DNA from: JAGVSZ01 sp963747775
GTDB taxonomy: Bacteria; Pseudomonadota; Gammaproteobacteria; Burkholderiales; SG8-39
Assembly: GCA_963747775.1 (NCBI GenBank)
Contig: CAVVGT010000018.1
Location: 15,355 to 79,354 of the forward strand
Length of the DNA: 64,000 nt
Direction: 5' to 3'
In this document: positions 48,665 to 57,481 of the stretch, in pieces
Position numbering within the stretch: the stretch's first letter is position 1
Layout of the letters: each line of letters begins with the position of its first letter
The notes under the pieces: generated by a model
Databases searched by the model: none
What the model was told of the DNA's origin: nothing
What the model saw: the letters and a program-made list of their open reading frames with translations, nothing else
Made by a program: the position numbers and the translations under genes

Positions 48665-51433
48665 ATGACCCAACCGGCGGTGAAGAGCATCGCAACGAAT
48701 CCCGAGCACGCGGTGCACGATCGCGTGCGCGACGACATCCGCTACCTCGGGCGGATGCTCGGCGACACGGTGCGCGAGCAGGCGGGCGCCGAGGCGTTCG
48801 CGGCGGTGGAGTCGATCCGGCGCGCCGCGGTCGCGTTCCGGCGCGGACCGTCCGGCGGCGCAGCGCATGGCCTGGAAGCCGAGCTCGCCGCGCTCGACAT
48901 CGAGCACACGCTGCACGTCGTGCGCGCATTCAGTTACTTCCTGCACTTCTGCAACATCGCCGAGGACGTCGACGCACGCCGTGCCGCCGAGGCATCGCAG
49001 GCCGCTCCGCCGCTCCTGTCGGCGATGAAGGCGGCCGCGGCGCGCGGTACCGGGCGCGCGGCGGTGCTCGAGTGGCTCGCACGCGCCGACGTCGTGCCGG
49101 TGCTCACCGCGCACCCGACCGAGGTGCAGCGGCAGAGCGTGCTCGGGCTCGAGCGCGCGATCGCCGATGCGCTCGTCGAGCGGCACCGCCCGCACGCGTC
49201 GCGAGGCGCGCACGAGGCGGCGGAAGGAAAGCTCCGCCGCCTCGTGCTCACGCTGTGGCACACCGCCATGCTGAGGCTGGTGAGACTGCGAGTCGCCGAC
49301 GAGGTCGAGAACGGGCTCGCGTTCTTCCAGTCGACGTTCCTGCGCGCGGCGCCGGAGCTCGTCCGCGCGATCGAGTCGGCGGTGGAGGGCGCGTTCGGCG
49401 CCGGAGCACCGCTGCCGGCGGCCGCGGTGCTCCGCTTCGGCTCGTGGATCGGCGGCGATCGCGACGGCAACGCGTTCGTCGATGCCGACACGCTCGCTTA
49501 CGCGGCGCAGCGGCACTTCGAGGTCGCCATCGAGCACTACCTCGTGGCCGTGCATCGACTGGGGCACGAGCTGTCGCTGTCTTCGCGGCTCGTGACGCCG
49601 AGCGCGGACCTCGCGGCGCTCGCGCGGCGCGCCGACGATGCATCGGCGTTCCGGCAGGACGAGCCGTACCGGCAGGCGCTCGTCGGCATCTACGCGCGCC
49701 TCGCCGCGACGGCGCGCGCGCTGGCGGACCTGCGGCCGCCGGTGCGGCCGGCGACGCAAGCCGAGCCTTACGCGGCGCCGGGCGAGCTCGCCGCGGACCT
49801 GCGAATCGTCGACGCTTCCCTGCGCGGACACGGCGCCGCATCGATTGCCGCGGCCACGGTCGAGCCGCTCGTGCACGCGGTGGACGCATTCGGGTTCCAT
49901 CTCGCGAGCCTCGACCTGCGCCAGAGCGCCGCGGTCCAGGCGTCGGTCGTCGCCGAGCTGCTCGCCGCCGCTGAGGTCGCACACGACTACGAGCGGCTTC
50001 CCGAGCCCGCGCGCATCGAGCTCCTCGCCCGCGAGCTCTCGGGGCCGCGCCGGCTCGCGGTGCCGGATGCGCGCTACAGCGAGGTCACGCGGCGCGAGCT
50101 CGCGGTCCTGCGCACCGCGCACGAAGTCCGTGCGCGCTTCGGCCCGCGCGCGGTCACGAACTACGTCATCTCGCAGGCGCGCTCGGCGAGCGACGTGCTC
50201 GAGACGCTGCTGCTGCTCAAGGAGGCGGGCCTGCTGCGCGTGCGGCCCGAGCCCGCGCTCGACCTCGACGTCGTGCCGCTCTTCGAGACGATCGGCGATC
50301 TCGAGACCGCGCCCGCGGTGCTCGACACGTTGCTCGCGAACGCGGCATACGCGCGCTATCTCGCCACACGCGGCGGCAAGCAGGAGGTGATGCTCGGCTA
50401 CTCGGACAGCAACAAGGACGGCGGGTACCTGACCTCGAGCTGGTCGCTCTACAAGGCGCAGGTGGCGCTCCTCGCCGTCGCGCGGCGCCGCGGCGTCGCC
50501 CTGCGCTTCTTTCACGGGCGCGGCGGCAGCGTGGGGCGCGGCGGCGGGCCCACGGCGGACGCGATCCGCGCACAGCCCGCCGGCAGCGTCGACGGCGCGA
50601 TCCGGCTGACCGAGCAGGGCGAGATCATCTCGAGCAAGTACTCCGATCCGGAGATCGGGCGCGCGAACCTCGAGTCGCTCGTCGCCGCCACGTTCGCGGC
50701 GAGCTTCGCGCCGGGCGGCGACGATGCGCACCCGCCCGAGTACGAAGCCGACCTCGAGCAGCTCTCCCGCGCCGCGTTTGCGGCCTACCGCGGCGTGGTG
50801 TACGAGACGGCCGGATTCCCCGCCTACTTTAGGGAGGCGACCCCGATCGGCGAGATCGCCGAGCTGAACCTCGGCAGCCGGCCGGCGTCCCGCACCGCAT
50901 CCGCGCGCATCGAGGACCTGCGCGCGATCCCATGGGTGTTCGGCTGGAGCCAATCGCGGCTCATGCTGCCGGGCTGGCTCGGGTTCGGGTCGGCGGTGGA
51001 GGCCTGGCTCGCCCGCGCGCCCTCGCGCGACGCCGCGCTCGCGCGGCTGCGCGACATGCGCGCGCGCTGGCCGTTCTTCCGGGTGACGCTCGCGAACATG
51101 GAGATGGTGCTGGCCAAGAGCGATCTCGGGATCGCGGCGCGCTATGCGGAGCTGGTCTCGGATGCCGCCTTGCGCGAGCGCGTGTTCGGCAGCATTCGCG
51201 CGGAGTACCGGCGCACGCTGGCCGCCGTGAACGCGCTCGGCGGCGATTTGCTTGCGGACAACCCGGCGCTCGCGCGCAGCATCCGGCACCGGCTGCCCTA
51301 CCTCGACCCGCTCAATCACCTGCAGATCGAGCTGATCCAGCGCTACCGCGCCGGCCACCGTGACGACCGCCTGCGGCGCGCGATGCACCTGACGATCAAC
51401 GGGATCGCCGCCGGCCTGCGCAATACCGGCTGA
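48665..51433 (+). CDS. ppc: Phosphoenolpyruvate carboxylase
   Basis: Ppc fixes bicarbonate on PEP to give oxaloacetate, feeding the TCA cycle or, in serine-cycle methylotrophs, C1 assimilation. The 922-residue protein has the conserved VLTAHPTEVQRQSVL, GSWIGGDRDGNAFV, LGYSDSNKDGGYLTSSW and RFFHGRGGSVGRGGGPT motifs and the C-terminal NTG. The ATG at 48665 gives the normal family length. Whether this organism runs the serine cycle cannot be told from this window. Confidence 0.96.
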   Translation: MTQPAVKSIATNPEHAVHDRVRDDIRYLGRMLGDTVREQAGAEAFAAVESIRRAAVAFRRGPSGGAAHGLEAELAALDIEHTLHVVRAFSYFLHFCNIAEDVDARRAAEASQAAPPLLSAMKAAAARGTGRAAVLEWLARADVVPVLTAHPTEVQRQSVLGLERAIADALVERHRPHASRGAHEAAEGKLRRLVLTLWHTAMLRLVRLRVADEVENGLAFFQSTFLRAAPELVRAIESAVEGAFGAGAPLPAAAVLRFGSWIGGDRDGNAFVDADTLAYAAQRHFEVAIEHYLVAVHRLGHELSLSSRLVTPSADLAALARRADDASAFRQDEPYRQALVGIYARLAATARALADLRPPVRPATQAEPYAAPGELAADLRIVDASLRGHGAASIAAATVEPLVHAVDAFGFHLASLDLRQSAAVQASVVAELLAAAEVAHDYERLPEPARIELLARELSGPRRLAVPDARYSEVTRRELAVLRTAHEVRARFGPRAVTNYVISQARSASDVLETLLLLKEAGLLRVRPEPALDLDVVPLFETIGDLETAPAVLDTLLANAAYARYLATRGGKQEVMLGYSDSNKDGGYLTSSWSLYKAQVALLAVARRRGVALRFFHGRGGSVGRGGGPTADAIRAQPAGSVDGAIRLTEQGEIISSKYSDPEIGRANLESLVAATFAASFAPGGDDAHPPEYEADLEQLSRAAFAAYRGVVYETAGFPAYFREATPIGEIAELNLGSRPASRTASARIEDLRAIPWVFGWSQSRLMLPGWLGFGSAVEAWLARAPSRDAALARLRDMRARWPFFRVTLANMEMVLAKSDLGIAARYAELVSDAALRERVFGSIRAEYRRTLAAVNALGGDLLADNPALARSIRHRLPYLDPLNHLQIELIQRYRAGHRDDRLRRAMHLTINGIAAGLRNTG

Positions 51434-51436
51434 GCG

Positions 51437-51937
51437 CTACTTGAAGCGCTCCGGCCAGAGCGTGACCCAGAAGCCGAGCGACGCCACTTCGTTGTAGTTC
51501 GAGATCTTCGGGAAGTAAGTCAGGTTCAACGTCACCGGGCCGAGGTCGTAGGCCACGAGCGGGAGCGGCGCGATGAAGGTCTTGCCCTGGTTGTAGGTGT
51601 CGCTGTTCATCAGCGCGAGGGCGCCGCCAATCTGCAGCCCGCCGACGACCTGCCACAAAGCGCCCACGCCGCCGTACACCGCGGTGTTGCTTCCCGAGTC
51701 GTGGTACGCACCGGCGTCGGCGAAAAACGACCAGCGCTCCACCTCTGCGAACTGGTAGCGCACGCCGAGACCGGGATTGAACGAGTTGTCGACATCGAGC
51801 TGCTTGGCCAGGTCGCGATTGAAGTGGTAGGACAGGCCGTATATGTCGATCCCCCATTCGCCGGCCACGGCGGCTGGTGCGGCGGCGCAGAGGGCGAACG
51901 CGCAGACAAAAAACGCCCGCCGGATGGCAGTCGTCAT
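51437..51937 (-). CDS. Small outer-membrane beta-barrel-like protein
   Basis: A 166-residue exported protein of unknown function. A signal peptide (FFVCAFALCAAAPAAVAG) is followed by alternating short beta-strands rich in Gly and aromatics (GLSYHFNRDLAKQLDVDNSFNPGLGVRYQF, GVGALWQVVGGLQIGGALALM). It ends LGFWVTLWPERFK, compatible with an eight-stranded barrel whose end is recognised by the Bam machinery. It converges on ppc, 3 bases apart. Confidence 0.75.
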   Translation of the reverse strand: MTTAIRRAFFVCAFALCAAAPAAVAGEWGIDIYGLSYHFNRDLAKQLDVDNSFNPGLGVRYQFAEVERWSFFADAGAYHDSGSNTAVYGGVGALWQVVGGLQIGGALALMNSDTYNQGKTFIAPLPLVAYDLGPVTLNLTYFPKISNYNEVASLGFWVTLWPERFK

Positions 51938-52040
51938 TAGAGCCTCCCTTCGATGCGCCGCATGCCCGAGCGGCGCGACGGCGCGCCGGATGCTACCCGA
52001 CTCTCGCGACCTTTTCATATTCGCGAGGCGGCTTGCGGCA

Positions 52041-52307
52041 CTAGTCCCGCTGTGGCGGATCGAACAGCGGGAGCTGCATCGCGCCCATGAGCACCGCCTG
52101 CTCGACCGCGCGCTTGGCCTCCTTGAGGGTGGCGGCACCGCCGGCCAGGGTGCCCGCCTCCCAGCGGTATTTCTCCTCCGGCCGCGCGTCCTTTTCCATC
52201 CGCACCGTCCCCATGCGATTCTTCCCGAGCCACAGGCCGTGCGAGAGGTAGCCGCGTTCCCAGACCGGCTTCAGCTTCGTTCTCTTCTTGCGCGGCGTTT
52301 TCGCCAT
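52041..52307 (-). CDS. Hypothetical basic protein
   Basis: An 88-residue protein with a Lys/Arg-rich start (AKTPRKKRTKLKPVWERGYLSHGLWLG) and a helical middle (TLKEAKRAVEQAVLMGAMQLPLF). No signal or known domain is recognised. It is divergent from the SPFH operon (155 bases to that start) and may share its promoter region. Confidence 0.6.
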   Translation of the reverse strand: MAKTPRKKRTKLKPVWERGYLSHGLWLGKNRMGTVRMEKDARPEEKYRWEAGTLAGGAATLKEAKRAVEQAVLMGAMQLPLFDPPQRD

Positions 52308-52462
52308 TCTTCCTCCCGCGTGCTGCGGCCGTAATCGTACCGCGCGCGCCGGGAGACCCGCAGAAAGTCACATCCCGGACGCGGAACCGGCCGCGCCCGT
52401 CGAGCGTCCGGCGCAGCGTTGGGAGTAGACTCATCGGTCGTCGCGACCCCGGAGAGACCGCA

Positions 52463-53476
52463 ATGGCTCTTATGGATTTCATCAAGAAGCAGTTCATCGA
52501 CGTCATCCACTGGACCGAAGAGGACGAGACGACGCTCGCGTACCGCTTCCCGATGCAGGACATGGAGATCCAGTACGGCGCGCAACTGACGGTACGCGAA
52601 TCGCAGATGGCCGCGTTCGTCGACGAGGGCAAGGTCGCCGACGTCTTCGTGCCGGGGCGCTACAAGCTCACCACCCAGACCCTCCCCGTTCTCACCTACC
52701 TCAAGAACTGGGACAAGCTCTTCCAGTCGCCCTTCAAGAGCGACGTGTACTTCTTCAGCACCCGCCTCAAAGTCGACCAGAAGTGGGGCACGCCCAACCC
52801 GATCACGATCCGCGACAAGGAGTTCGGGGCGATTCGTCTCCGCGCGTTCGGCATCTACTCGTACCGCATCAAGGATCCGAAGGCGTTCCACACCAACGTT
52901 AGCGGCACGCGCGAGCGCTACGGCGTCGACGACCTGACCGGGCAGCTGCGCTCGACCGTCGTCGGCTCGATCACCGACCTCTTCGCCGAGTCGCAGGTGC
53001 CGTTCCTCGACATGGCGTCCCAGCAGGACGAGTTCGCCGCCCGACTCAAGGAGAAGGTCGGCGCGGGCTTCGCGAAATTCGGGCTCGAGCTCGACGGCTT
53101 CGTGGTCGAGAACCTTTCGCTCCCGGAGGAGCTGCAGAAGATCCTCGACAAGCGCATCGCCATGAACATGGTCGGCGACATGCAGCGCTACACGCAGTAC
53201 GAGGTCGCATCGAACATCGGCACCGCCGCGGCGAACGAGGGCGGGCTCGCCGGCATCGGCGCGGGACTTGGTGCCGGGATGGGGATCGGCCAGGCCATGG
53301 GCCAAGCGATCGGACAGGCCATGCAGCCGGCCGGCGCCCCGGGCGCCGCATCCCAGCAAAGCCAGCCGCAGGACGCGATGCAGCTCCTCGAGAAGCTCCA
53401 CGACCTGAAGACCAAGGGCGTGATCACCGAGGAAGAGTTCAACACGAAGAAGGCGGACCTGCTGAGCAAGATGTAG
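52463..53476 (+). CDS. SPFH domain protein with C-terminal SHOCT-like motif
   Basis: First gene of a seven-gene operon. The 337-residue protein is of the YdjI/virion-core SPFH type: MDFIKKQFIDVIHWTEEDETTLAYRFPMQDMEIQYGAQLTVRESQ at the start and a long SPFH domain to about residue 230. A Gly/Ala/Gln-rich linker follows (GLGAGMGIGQAMGQAIGQAMQ), then a C-terminal SHOCT-like QLLEKLHDLKTKGVITEEEFNTKKADLL. SPFH proteins oligomerise at membranes. There is no transmembrane segment, so it probably binds the membrane through partners such as the DUF4178 and DUF350 products. Confidence 0.9.
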   Translation: MALMDFIKKQFIDVIHWTEEDETTLAYRFPMQDMEIQYGAQLTVRESQMAAFVDEGKVADVFVPGRYKLTTQTLPVLTYLKNWDKLFQSPFKSDVYFFSTRLKVDQKWGTPNPITIRDKEFGAIRLRAFGIYSYRIKDPKAFHTNVSGTRERYGVDDLTGQLRSTVVGSITDLFAESQVPFLDMASQQDEFAARLKEKVGAGFAKFGLELDGFVVENLSLPEELQKILDKRIAMNMVGDMQRYTQYEVASNIGTAAANEGGLAGIGAGLGAGMGIGQAMGQAIGQAMQPAGAPGAASQQSQPQDAMQLLEKLHDLKTKGVITEEEFNTKKADLLSKM

Positions 53477-53534
53477 TCGCAGCGCTCCAGGGCGCGCCAG
53501 GGGGGCGTGCCCGGCACCGCGGTCATTACAGCGA

Positions 53535-55460
53535 GTGGCTACCGCGAACTGTCCATCCTGCGGCGCGCCGGTCCGTTTCCGGGGCGCCGCATCCATCGTC
53601 GCAATCTGCGAGTTCTGCCGCTCGACCCTCGTCAAGCAGGGTGCGCAGCTCGAGGACATCGGCAAGATGGCGGAGCTGGCGGAGGACGCTTCGCCTCTCC
53701 AGCTCGGCACCGAGGGCCGCTACAAGGGCGTGCACTTTGCGCTGATCGGCCGCATCCAGTACCGCTACGGCTCGGGGGCATGGAACGAGTGGTACGCGCT
53801 CTTCGACGACCAGCGCACCGGCTGGCTCTCCGACGCCATGGGGACCTACCTCATGACGTTCCTGCGCCGCACCGGCGGGCTCCCTCCGCTCGAAAAGGTC
53901 GACGTCGGGCGCGCGGCGCAACTGGACGGCCGCCGCTACGAGGTCGTCAACATCGAGCGTGCCAACGTCATCGCCGGGCAGGGCGAGCTGCCGTTCAAGG
54001 TCGGTGCCGGGTGGGAGGCGACATTCGTCGACCTGCGCGGGGACGACGAGCGCTTCGCGACGCTCGACTACAGCGAGGACCCGCCGCTCCACTTCGTCGG
54101 CGAGCAGAAGCCGTTCGAGTCGTTCAAGTTCGCCAACCTGCGCGATACGAATCGGACCGGGGCGGCGACGGCACGCGCGTTCGCGTTCGCCTGCCCGGGT
54201 TGCGGCGCGCCGCTGACGAAGCGCATTCAAACCACCGAGGCGGTCGCCTGCGGGTCCTGCGGCGCGGTCGTGGACGTCGCGACGCCGGGCCTGGAGATCA
54301 TCTCCCGCACCGAGGCGAACGCCGCGAAGTTCAGGCTGTCGGTGCCGCTCGGCACGCACGGCAAGCTGGCCGGCGCCGAGTACGAGGCGGTCGGCTACCT
54401 GCGCCGGCAGATGAAGGTGGAAGGGGTCGCCTACGAGTGGGGCGAATACCTGCTGCACAACCCGGAGCAGGGCTATCGCTGGCTGTCCGAGTACAACGGG
54501 CACTTCAGCGTGATCAAGACCGCCCGCGACATGCCGCGCGTGACGCGCGCATCGAGCTTCCCGCAGGCCCGCTATCTCGGGCGCGAGTTCAAGCACTTCC
54601 AAGCCTATCAGGCGACGGTGAGCTACGTCGTGGGCGAGTTCTACTGGCGCGTGAAGGTCGGGGAGCAGGCGCAGTGCGACGACTACGTCGCGCCGCCCTA
54701 CCTCCTGTCGTTCGAGCGGACTTCGGCCGAGCAAAGCTGGTCGCTCGGCGAGTACCTCGAACCCGAAGCGCTGTGGCGGGCGTTCGGGCTGAAGACCGCG
54801 CCGCCGCGGCGCGTCGGAATCGCGCCCAACCAGCCGTCGCCGTACACGGGGCGGGTGCGCCAGTACTGGAAGTGGTACGCGATCTTTGCGGCAGTCGCGT
54901 TCGCCGTGCACCTCGGAATGCGGACGTTCGCCGACACCACGGTGCTCGTCGCCCAGAGCTTCGAGTTCAAACCCGGGTCGCCGGCCGCGGAGATCACCAC
55001 GCCTTCGTTCGAAGTGCGCGGCTCGCGGCCCGCGCCGCTCGCCATCAGCACCACCGCGAACATCGAGAACGCCTGGGTGTACCTCGACATGACGCTGGTC
55101 GACGAGAAGACCGGCGACGCCTGGCGCGTGGGCCGCGAGGTGTCGTACTACGCGGGGGTGGACGACGGCGAGAGCTGGTCGGAGGGCGGCCGCGAGGACC
55201 GGGCGCGCCTCGCGAAGGTCCCGCCCGGGCGCTACCACCTGGAGATCGAGACTTCGGGCGAGGCGCGCGGCCGGCCGGTGCACGGCCGGGTCGAGGTGGC
55301 GCGCGACGCGCCCGATTGGACGAACCTCATCCTCGCCCTGGCCGCGCTCGCGCTGTGGCCGATCTTCGCCTGGTGGCGCAGCTCGAGCTACGAGTCGCGC
55401 CGCTGGGCGGAGAGCGACCATGCGCCGTCGTCGTCGGACGACGGCGACGACGACGACTGA
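53535..55460 (+). CDS. DUF4178 zinc-ribbon membrane protein
   Basis: A 641-residue protein. An N-terminal zinc ribbon (CPSC at 6-9, CEFC at 26-29) precedes DUF4178 domains (about 55-190 and 270-410); a second ribbon, CPGCGAPL to CGSC, lies near 220-240. Two hydrophobic segments (about 450-465 and near 610) and a C-terminal acidic tail (SSSDDGDDDD) follow. The GTG at 53535 places the zinc ribbon at the start. DUF4178 genes are known next to SPFH, DUF350 and spermidine-synthase-like genes, but no biochemical role is established to my knowledge. Confidence 0.88.
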   Translation: MATANCPSCGAPVRFRGAASIVAICEFCRSTLVKQGAQLEDIGKMAELAEDASPLQLGTEGRYKGVHFALIGRIQYRYGSGAWNEWYALFDDQRTGWLSDAMGTYLMTFLRRTGGLPPLEKVDVGRAAQLDGRRYEVVNIERANVIAGQGELPFKVGAGWEATFVDLRGDDERFATLDYSEDPPLHFVGEQKPFESFKFANLRDTNRTGAATARAFAFACPGCGAPLTKRIQTTEAVACGSCGAVVDVATPGLEIISRTEANAAKFRLSVPLGTHGKLAGAEYEAVGYLRRQMKVEGVAYEWGEYLLHNPEQGYRWLSEYNGHFSVIKTARDMPRVTRASSFPQARYLGREFKHFQAYQATVSYVVGEFYWRVKVGEQAQCDDYVAPPYLLSFERTSAEQSWSLGEYLEPEALWRAFGLKTAPPRRVGIAPNQPSPYTGRVRQYWKWYAIFAAVAFAVHLGMRTFADTTVLVAQSFEFKPGSPAAEITTPSFEVRGSRPAPLAISTTANIENAWVYLDMTLVDEKTGDAWRVGREVSYYAGVDDGESWSEGGREDRARLAKVPPGRYHLEIETSGEARGRPVHGRVEVARDAPDWTNLILALAALALWPIFAWWRSSSYESRRWAESDHAPSSSDDGDDDD

Positions 55461-55481
55461 CGAGCGACCGGAGACCGCGCC

Positions 55482-55628
55482 ATGGACCGAGCCTACGCCC
55501 TGCTCGCCGCCCTCATGATCGGCGTGTTCGGCTACGCACAGTACAACCACTGGTCGCTGTATGGAAGCGACGCGGGCACGAAGGAGCCGGGCCGGTCGTC
55601 GGGCTCGACCGGCACGCGCGGCAAATGA
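55482..55628 (+). CDS. 48-residue single-pass membrane peptide in the SPFH-DUF4178 operon
   Basis: A short gene. MDRAYALLAALMIGVFGYAQYNHWSLYG gives one N-terminal hydrophobic segment, and the rest is a Gly/Ser-rich hydrophilic tail ending TGTRGK. The ATG has GAGACCG upstream and is 21 bases after the DUF4178 stop; DUF350 follows after 23 bases. Regular spacing in the operon and the membrane segment support it as a real small protein. Confidence 0.65.
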   Translation: MDRAYALLAALMIGVFGYAQYNHWSLYGSDAGTKEPGRSSGSTGTRGK

Positions 55629-55651
55629 CCCACCCTCAACGGAGGCGCTAG

Positions 55652-55873
55652 ATGATGATTTTCGAGTATCTCAAGCCGGCGGCACTGATCGGCTCGTTCG
55701 TCTACTCGTTGCTGGGGATCGTGTTCGTCATCGTCACGTTCGTCGTGATCGACAAGCTGACGCCCGGCAACCTGTGGAAGGAGCTGATCGAGGAGCGCAA
55801 CCAGGCGGTCGCGACCGTCGTGGCGGCGGTGATCGTCGCGATCGCGATCATCGTCGCCTCCGCGATGCACTGA
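55652..55873 (+). CDS. DUF350 family small membrane protein
   Basis: A 73-residue inner-membrane protein with two hydrophobic segments (LIGSFVYSLLGIVFVIVTFVVI and AVATVVAAVIVAIAIIVASAM) joined by DKLTPGNLWKELIEERNQ, typical of one DUF350 repeat. GGAGGCGCTAG lies before the ATG at 55652. DUF350 proteins accompany SPFH and spermidine-synthase-like genes in many bacteria, and their function is unknown. Confidence 0.85.
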   Translation: MMIFEYLKPAALIGSFVYSLLGIVFVIVTFVVIDKLTPGNLWKELIEERNQAVATVVAAVIVAIAIIVASAMH

Positions 55874-55899
55874 TCCGGCCCCATCCGGGGCGCCGACAC

Positions 55900-57471
55900 A
55901 TGCTCTTCCCCCGCCGCGTCGATTCGGACGACCACGTGGCCGTGCCCGAGCCGCCCAGCCCGGGCGCGCTCAGCCGCGCGCTGCTCGCCTCGGTGTTCGT
56001 CATCGCGGCGTGCGGTCTCGTCTACGAGCTGATCGCCGGCGCCGCGGCGAGCTACCTCCTCGGCGATTCGGTCACGCAGTTCTCGCTCGTGATCGGGATC
56101 TATCTCGCCGCGATGGGCGTGGGGTCGTACCTGTCGCGGTTCGTCCGCGCCGGCCTCGTCGCGCGCTTCTTCGAGATCGAGCTCGCGATCGCGGTGCTCG
56201 GCGGCGTCTCGGCCGCGACGATGTTCCTCGCCTTCGCGCACATCCCGGCGAGCTTCAAGGTCGTCCTCTTCGGCTTCGTCACCCTGGTCGGCGTGCTCGT
56301 CGGGCTGGAGATCCCGCTCGTCATGCGCATCCTGCGCGACCGGCTCGGTTTTCGCGAGCTGGTCGCCGACGTGCTGTCGTTCGACTACCTCGGCGCGCTC
56401 GCGGTCTCCATCGCGTTCCCGCTCGTGCTCGCGCCGCATCTCGGGCTGATCCGCACGGCGTTCCTGTTCGGTCTCATGAACGCCCTCGTCGCCGCCTGGG
56501 CGCTGTACCTCTTTCGCGCGCAGCTCGCACCGTTGAGCTGGCGCGCGACTCAGGCGGGACTGGTGATCGCGCTGCTCGCCGCCGGACTCGCGGGCGCCGA
56601 CCGCCTGACCACGCTCGCGGAGGAGGGGCTGTACGCCGACCAGATCGTCTATGCGCGCTCCACGAAGTACCAGCGCATCGTCGTGACGAAGTGGCGCGAG
56701 GACGTGCGCCTGTTCCTGAATGGCAACCTGCAGTTTAGCTCGCGCGACGAGTACCGCTACCACGAGGCGCTCGTGCATCCCGGGCTCGCCGCGCTGCCCG
56801 CCGCGCGGCGCGTGCTGGTGCTCGGCGGCGGCGACGGGCTCGCGGTGCGCGAGATCCTGCGCTACCCGGGCGTCGAGTCGGTCACGCTGGTCGACCTCGA
56901 TCCCGAGATGACGCGCCTCTTCGCGACCGCGCCGCTGCTGCGCACGCTCAATCGCGACGCGCTTGCTTCGCCGCGGGTGAAGGTCGTCAACGCCGACGCG
57001 TTCAAGTGGCTCGAAGAGTCCGGCGAGTACTTCGACTTCGTCGTCGTGGACTTCCCCGACCCGAGCAACTACTCGCTCGGCAAGCTCTACACCACGTCGT
57101 TCTACCAGCTGCTGGAGCGGCGGCTGTCGGCGCACGGCCTGGCGGTGATCCAGTCGACCTCGCCGCTGTACGCCCGCAAGTCCTTCTGGTGCGTGGTCAC
57201 GACGATCGAGTCGGCGGGGCTCAAGGCGACGCCGTATCACGCGCTCGTCCCGTCGTTCGGCGAGTGGGGCTACGTCATCGCGTCCCGCGAGTCTTACGTT
57301 CCGCCGGCGCGGTACGGGCCCGAGCTGAAGTTCCTCACGGCCGAGATCCAGTCCGCGCTCTTCGTCTTCCCGAAGGACATGGCGCGCGTGCCCGCGGAGG
57401 TGAACCGCCTCAATAACCAGGTGCTGGTGCAGTACTACGAGCAGGAGTGGAAGAGGTCGCCGATCGAATGA
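55900..57471 (+). CDS. Membrane-anchored spermidine-synthase-like protein
   Basis: A 523-residue fusion. The N-terminal half (about 25-235) has six to seven membrane segments (ALLASVFVIAACGLVYELIAGAAASYLLGD is typical). The C-terminal half is a SpeE-like aminopropyltransferase domain: LVLGGGDGLAVREILRYPGVESVTLVDLDPEM, NADAFKWLEESG, and FDFVVVDFPDPSNYSLGKLYT. The core nucleotide-binding glycine loop and acidic residues are kept, but whether polyamines are the real substrate is unknown. It is 26 bases after DUF350. Confidence 0.87.
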   Translation: MLFPRRVDSDDHVAVPEPPSPGALSRALLASVFVIAACGLVYELIAGAAASYLLGDSVTQFSLVIGIYLAAMGVGSYLSRFVRAGLVARFFEIELAIAVLGGVSAATMFLAFAHIPASFKVVLFGFVTLVGVLVGLEIPLVMRILRDRLGFRELVADVLSFDYLGALAVSIAFPLVLAPHLGLIRTAFLFGLMNALVAAWALYLFRAQLAPLSWRATQAGLVIALLAAGLAGADRLTTLAEEGLYADQIVYARSTKYQRIVVTKWREDVRLFLNGNLQFSSRDEYRYHEALVHPGLAALPAARRVLVLGGGDGLAVREILRYPGVESVTLVDLDPEMTRLFATAPLLRTLNRDALASPRVKVVNADAFKWLEESGEYFDFVVVDFPDPSNYSLGKLYTTSFYQLLERRLSAHGLAVIQSTSPLYARKSFWCVVTTIESAGLKATPYHALVPSFGEWGYVIASRESYVPPARYGPELKFLTAEIQSALFVFPKDMARVPAEVNRLNNQVLVQYYEQEWKRSPIE

Positions 57472-57481
57472 GCCGGAGAGC

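Noticed and set aside
48593..51388. A 931-codon open frame on the minus strand opposite ppc
   Set aside because: Composition is that of a reverse-frame shadow, while PEP carboxylase motifs run the whole length of the plus strand.
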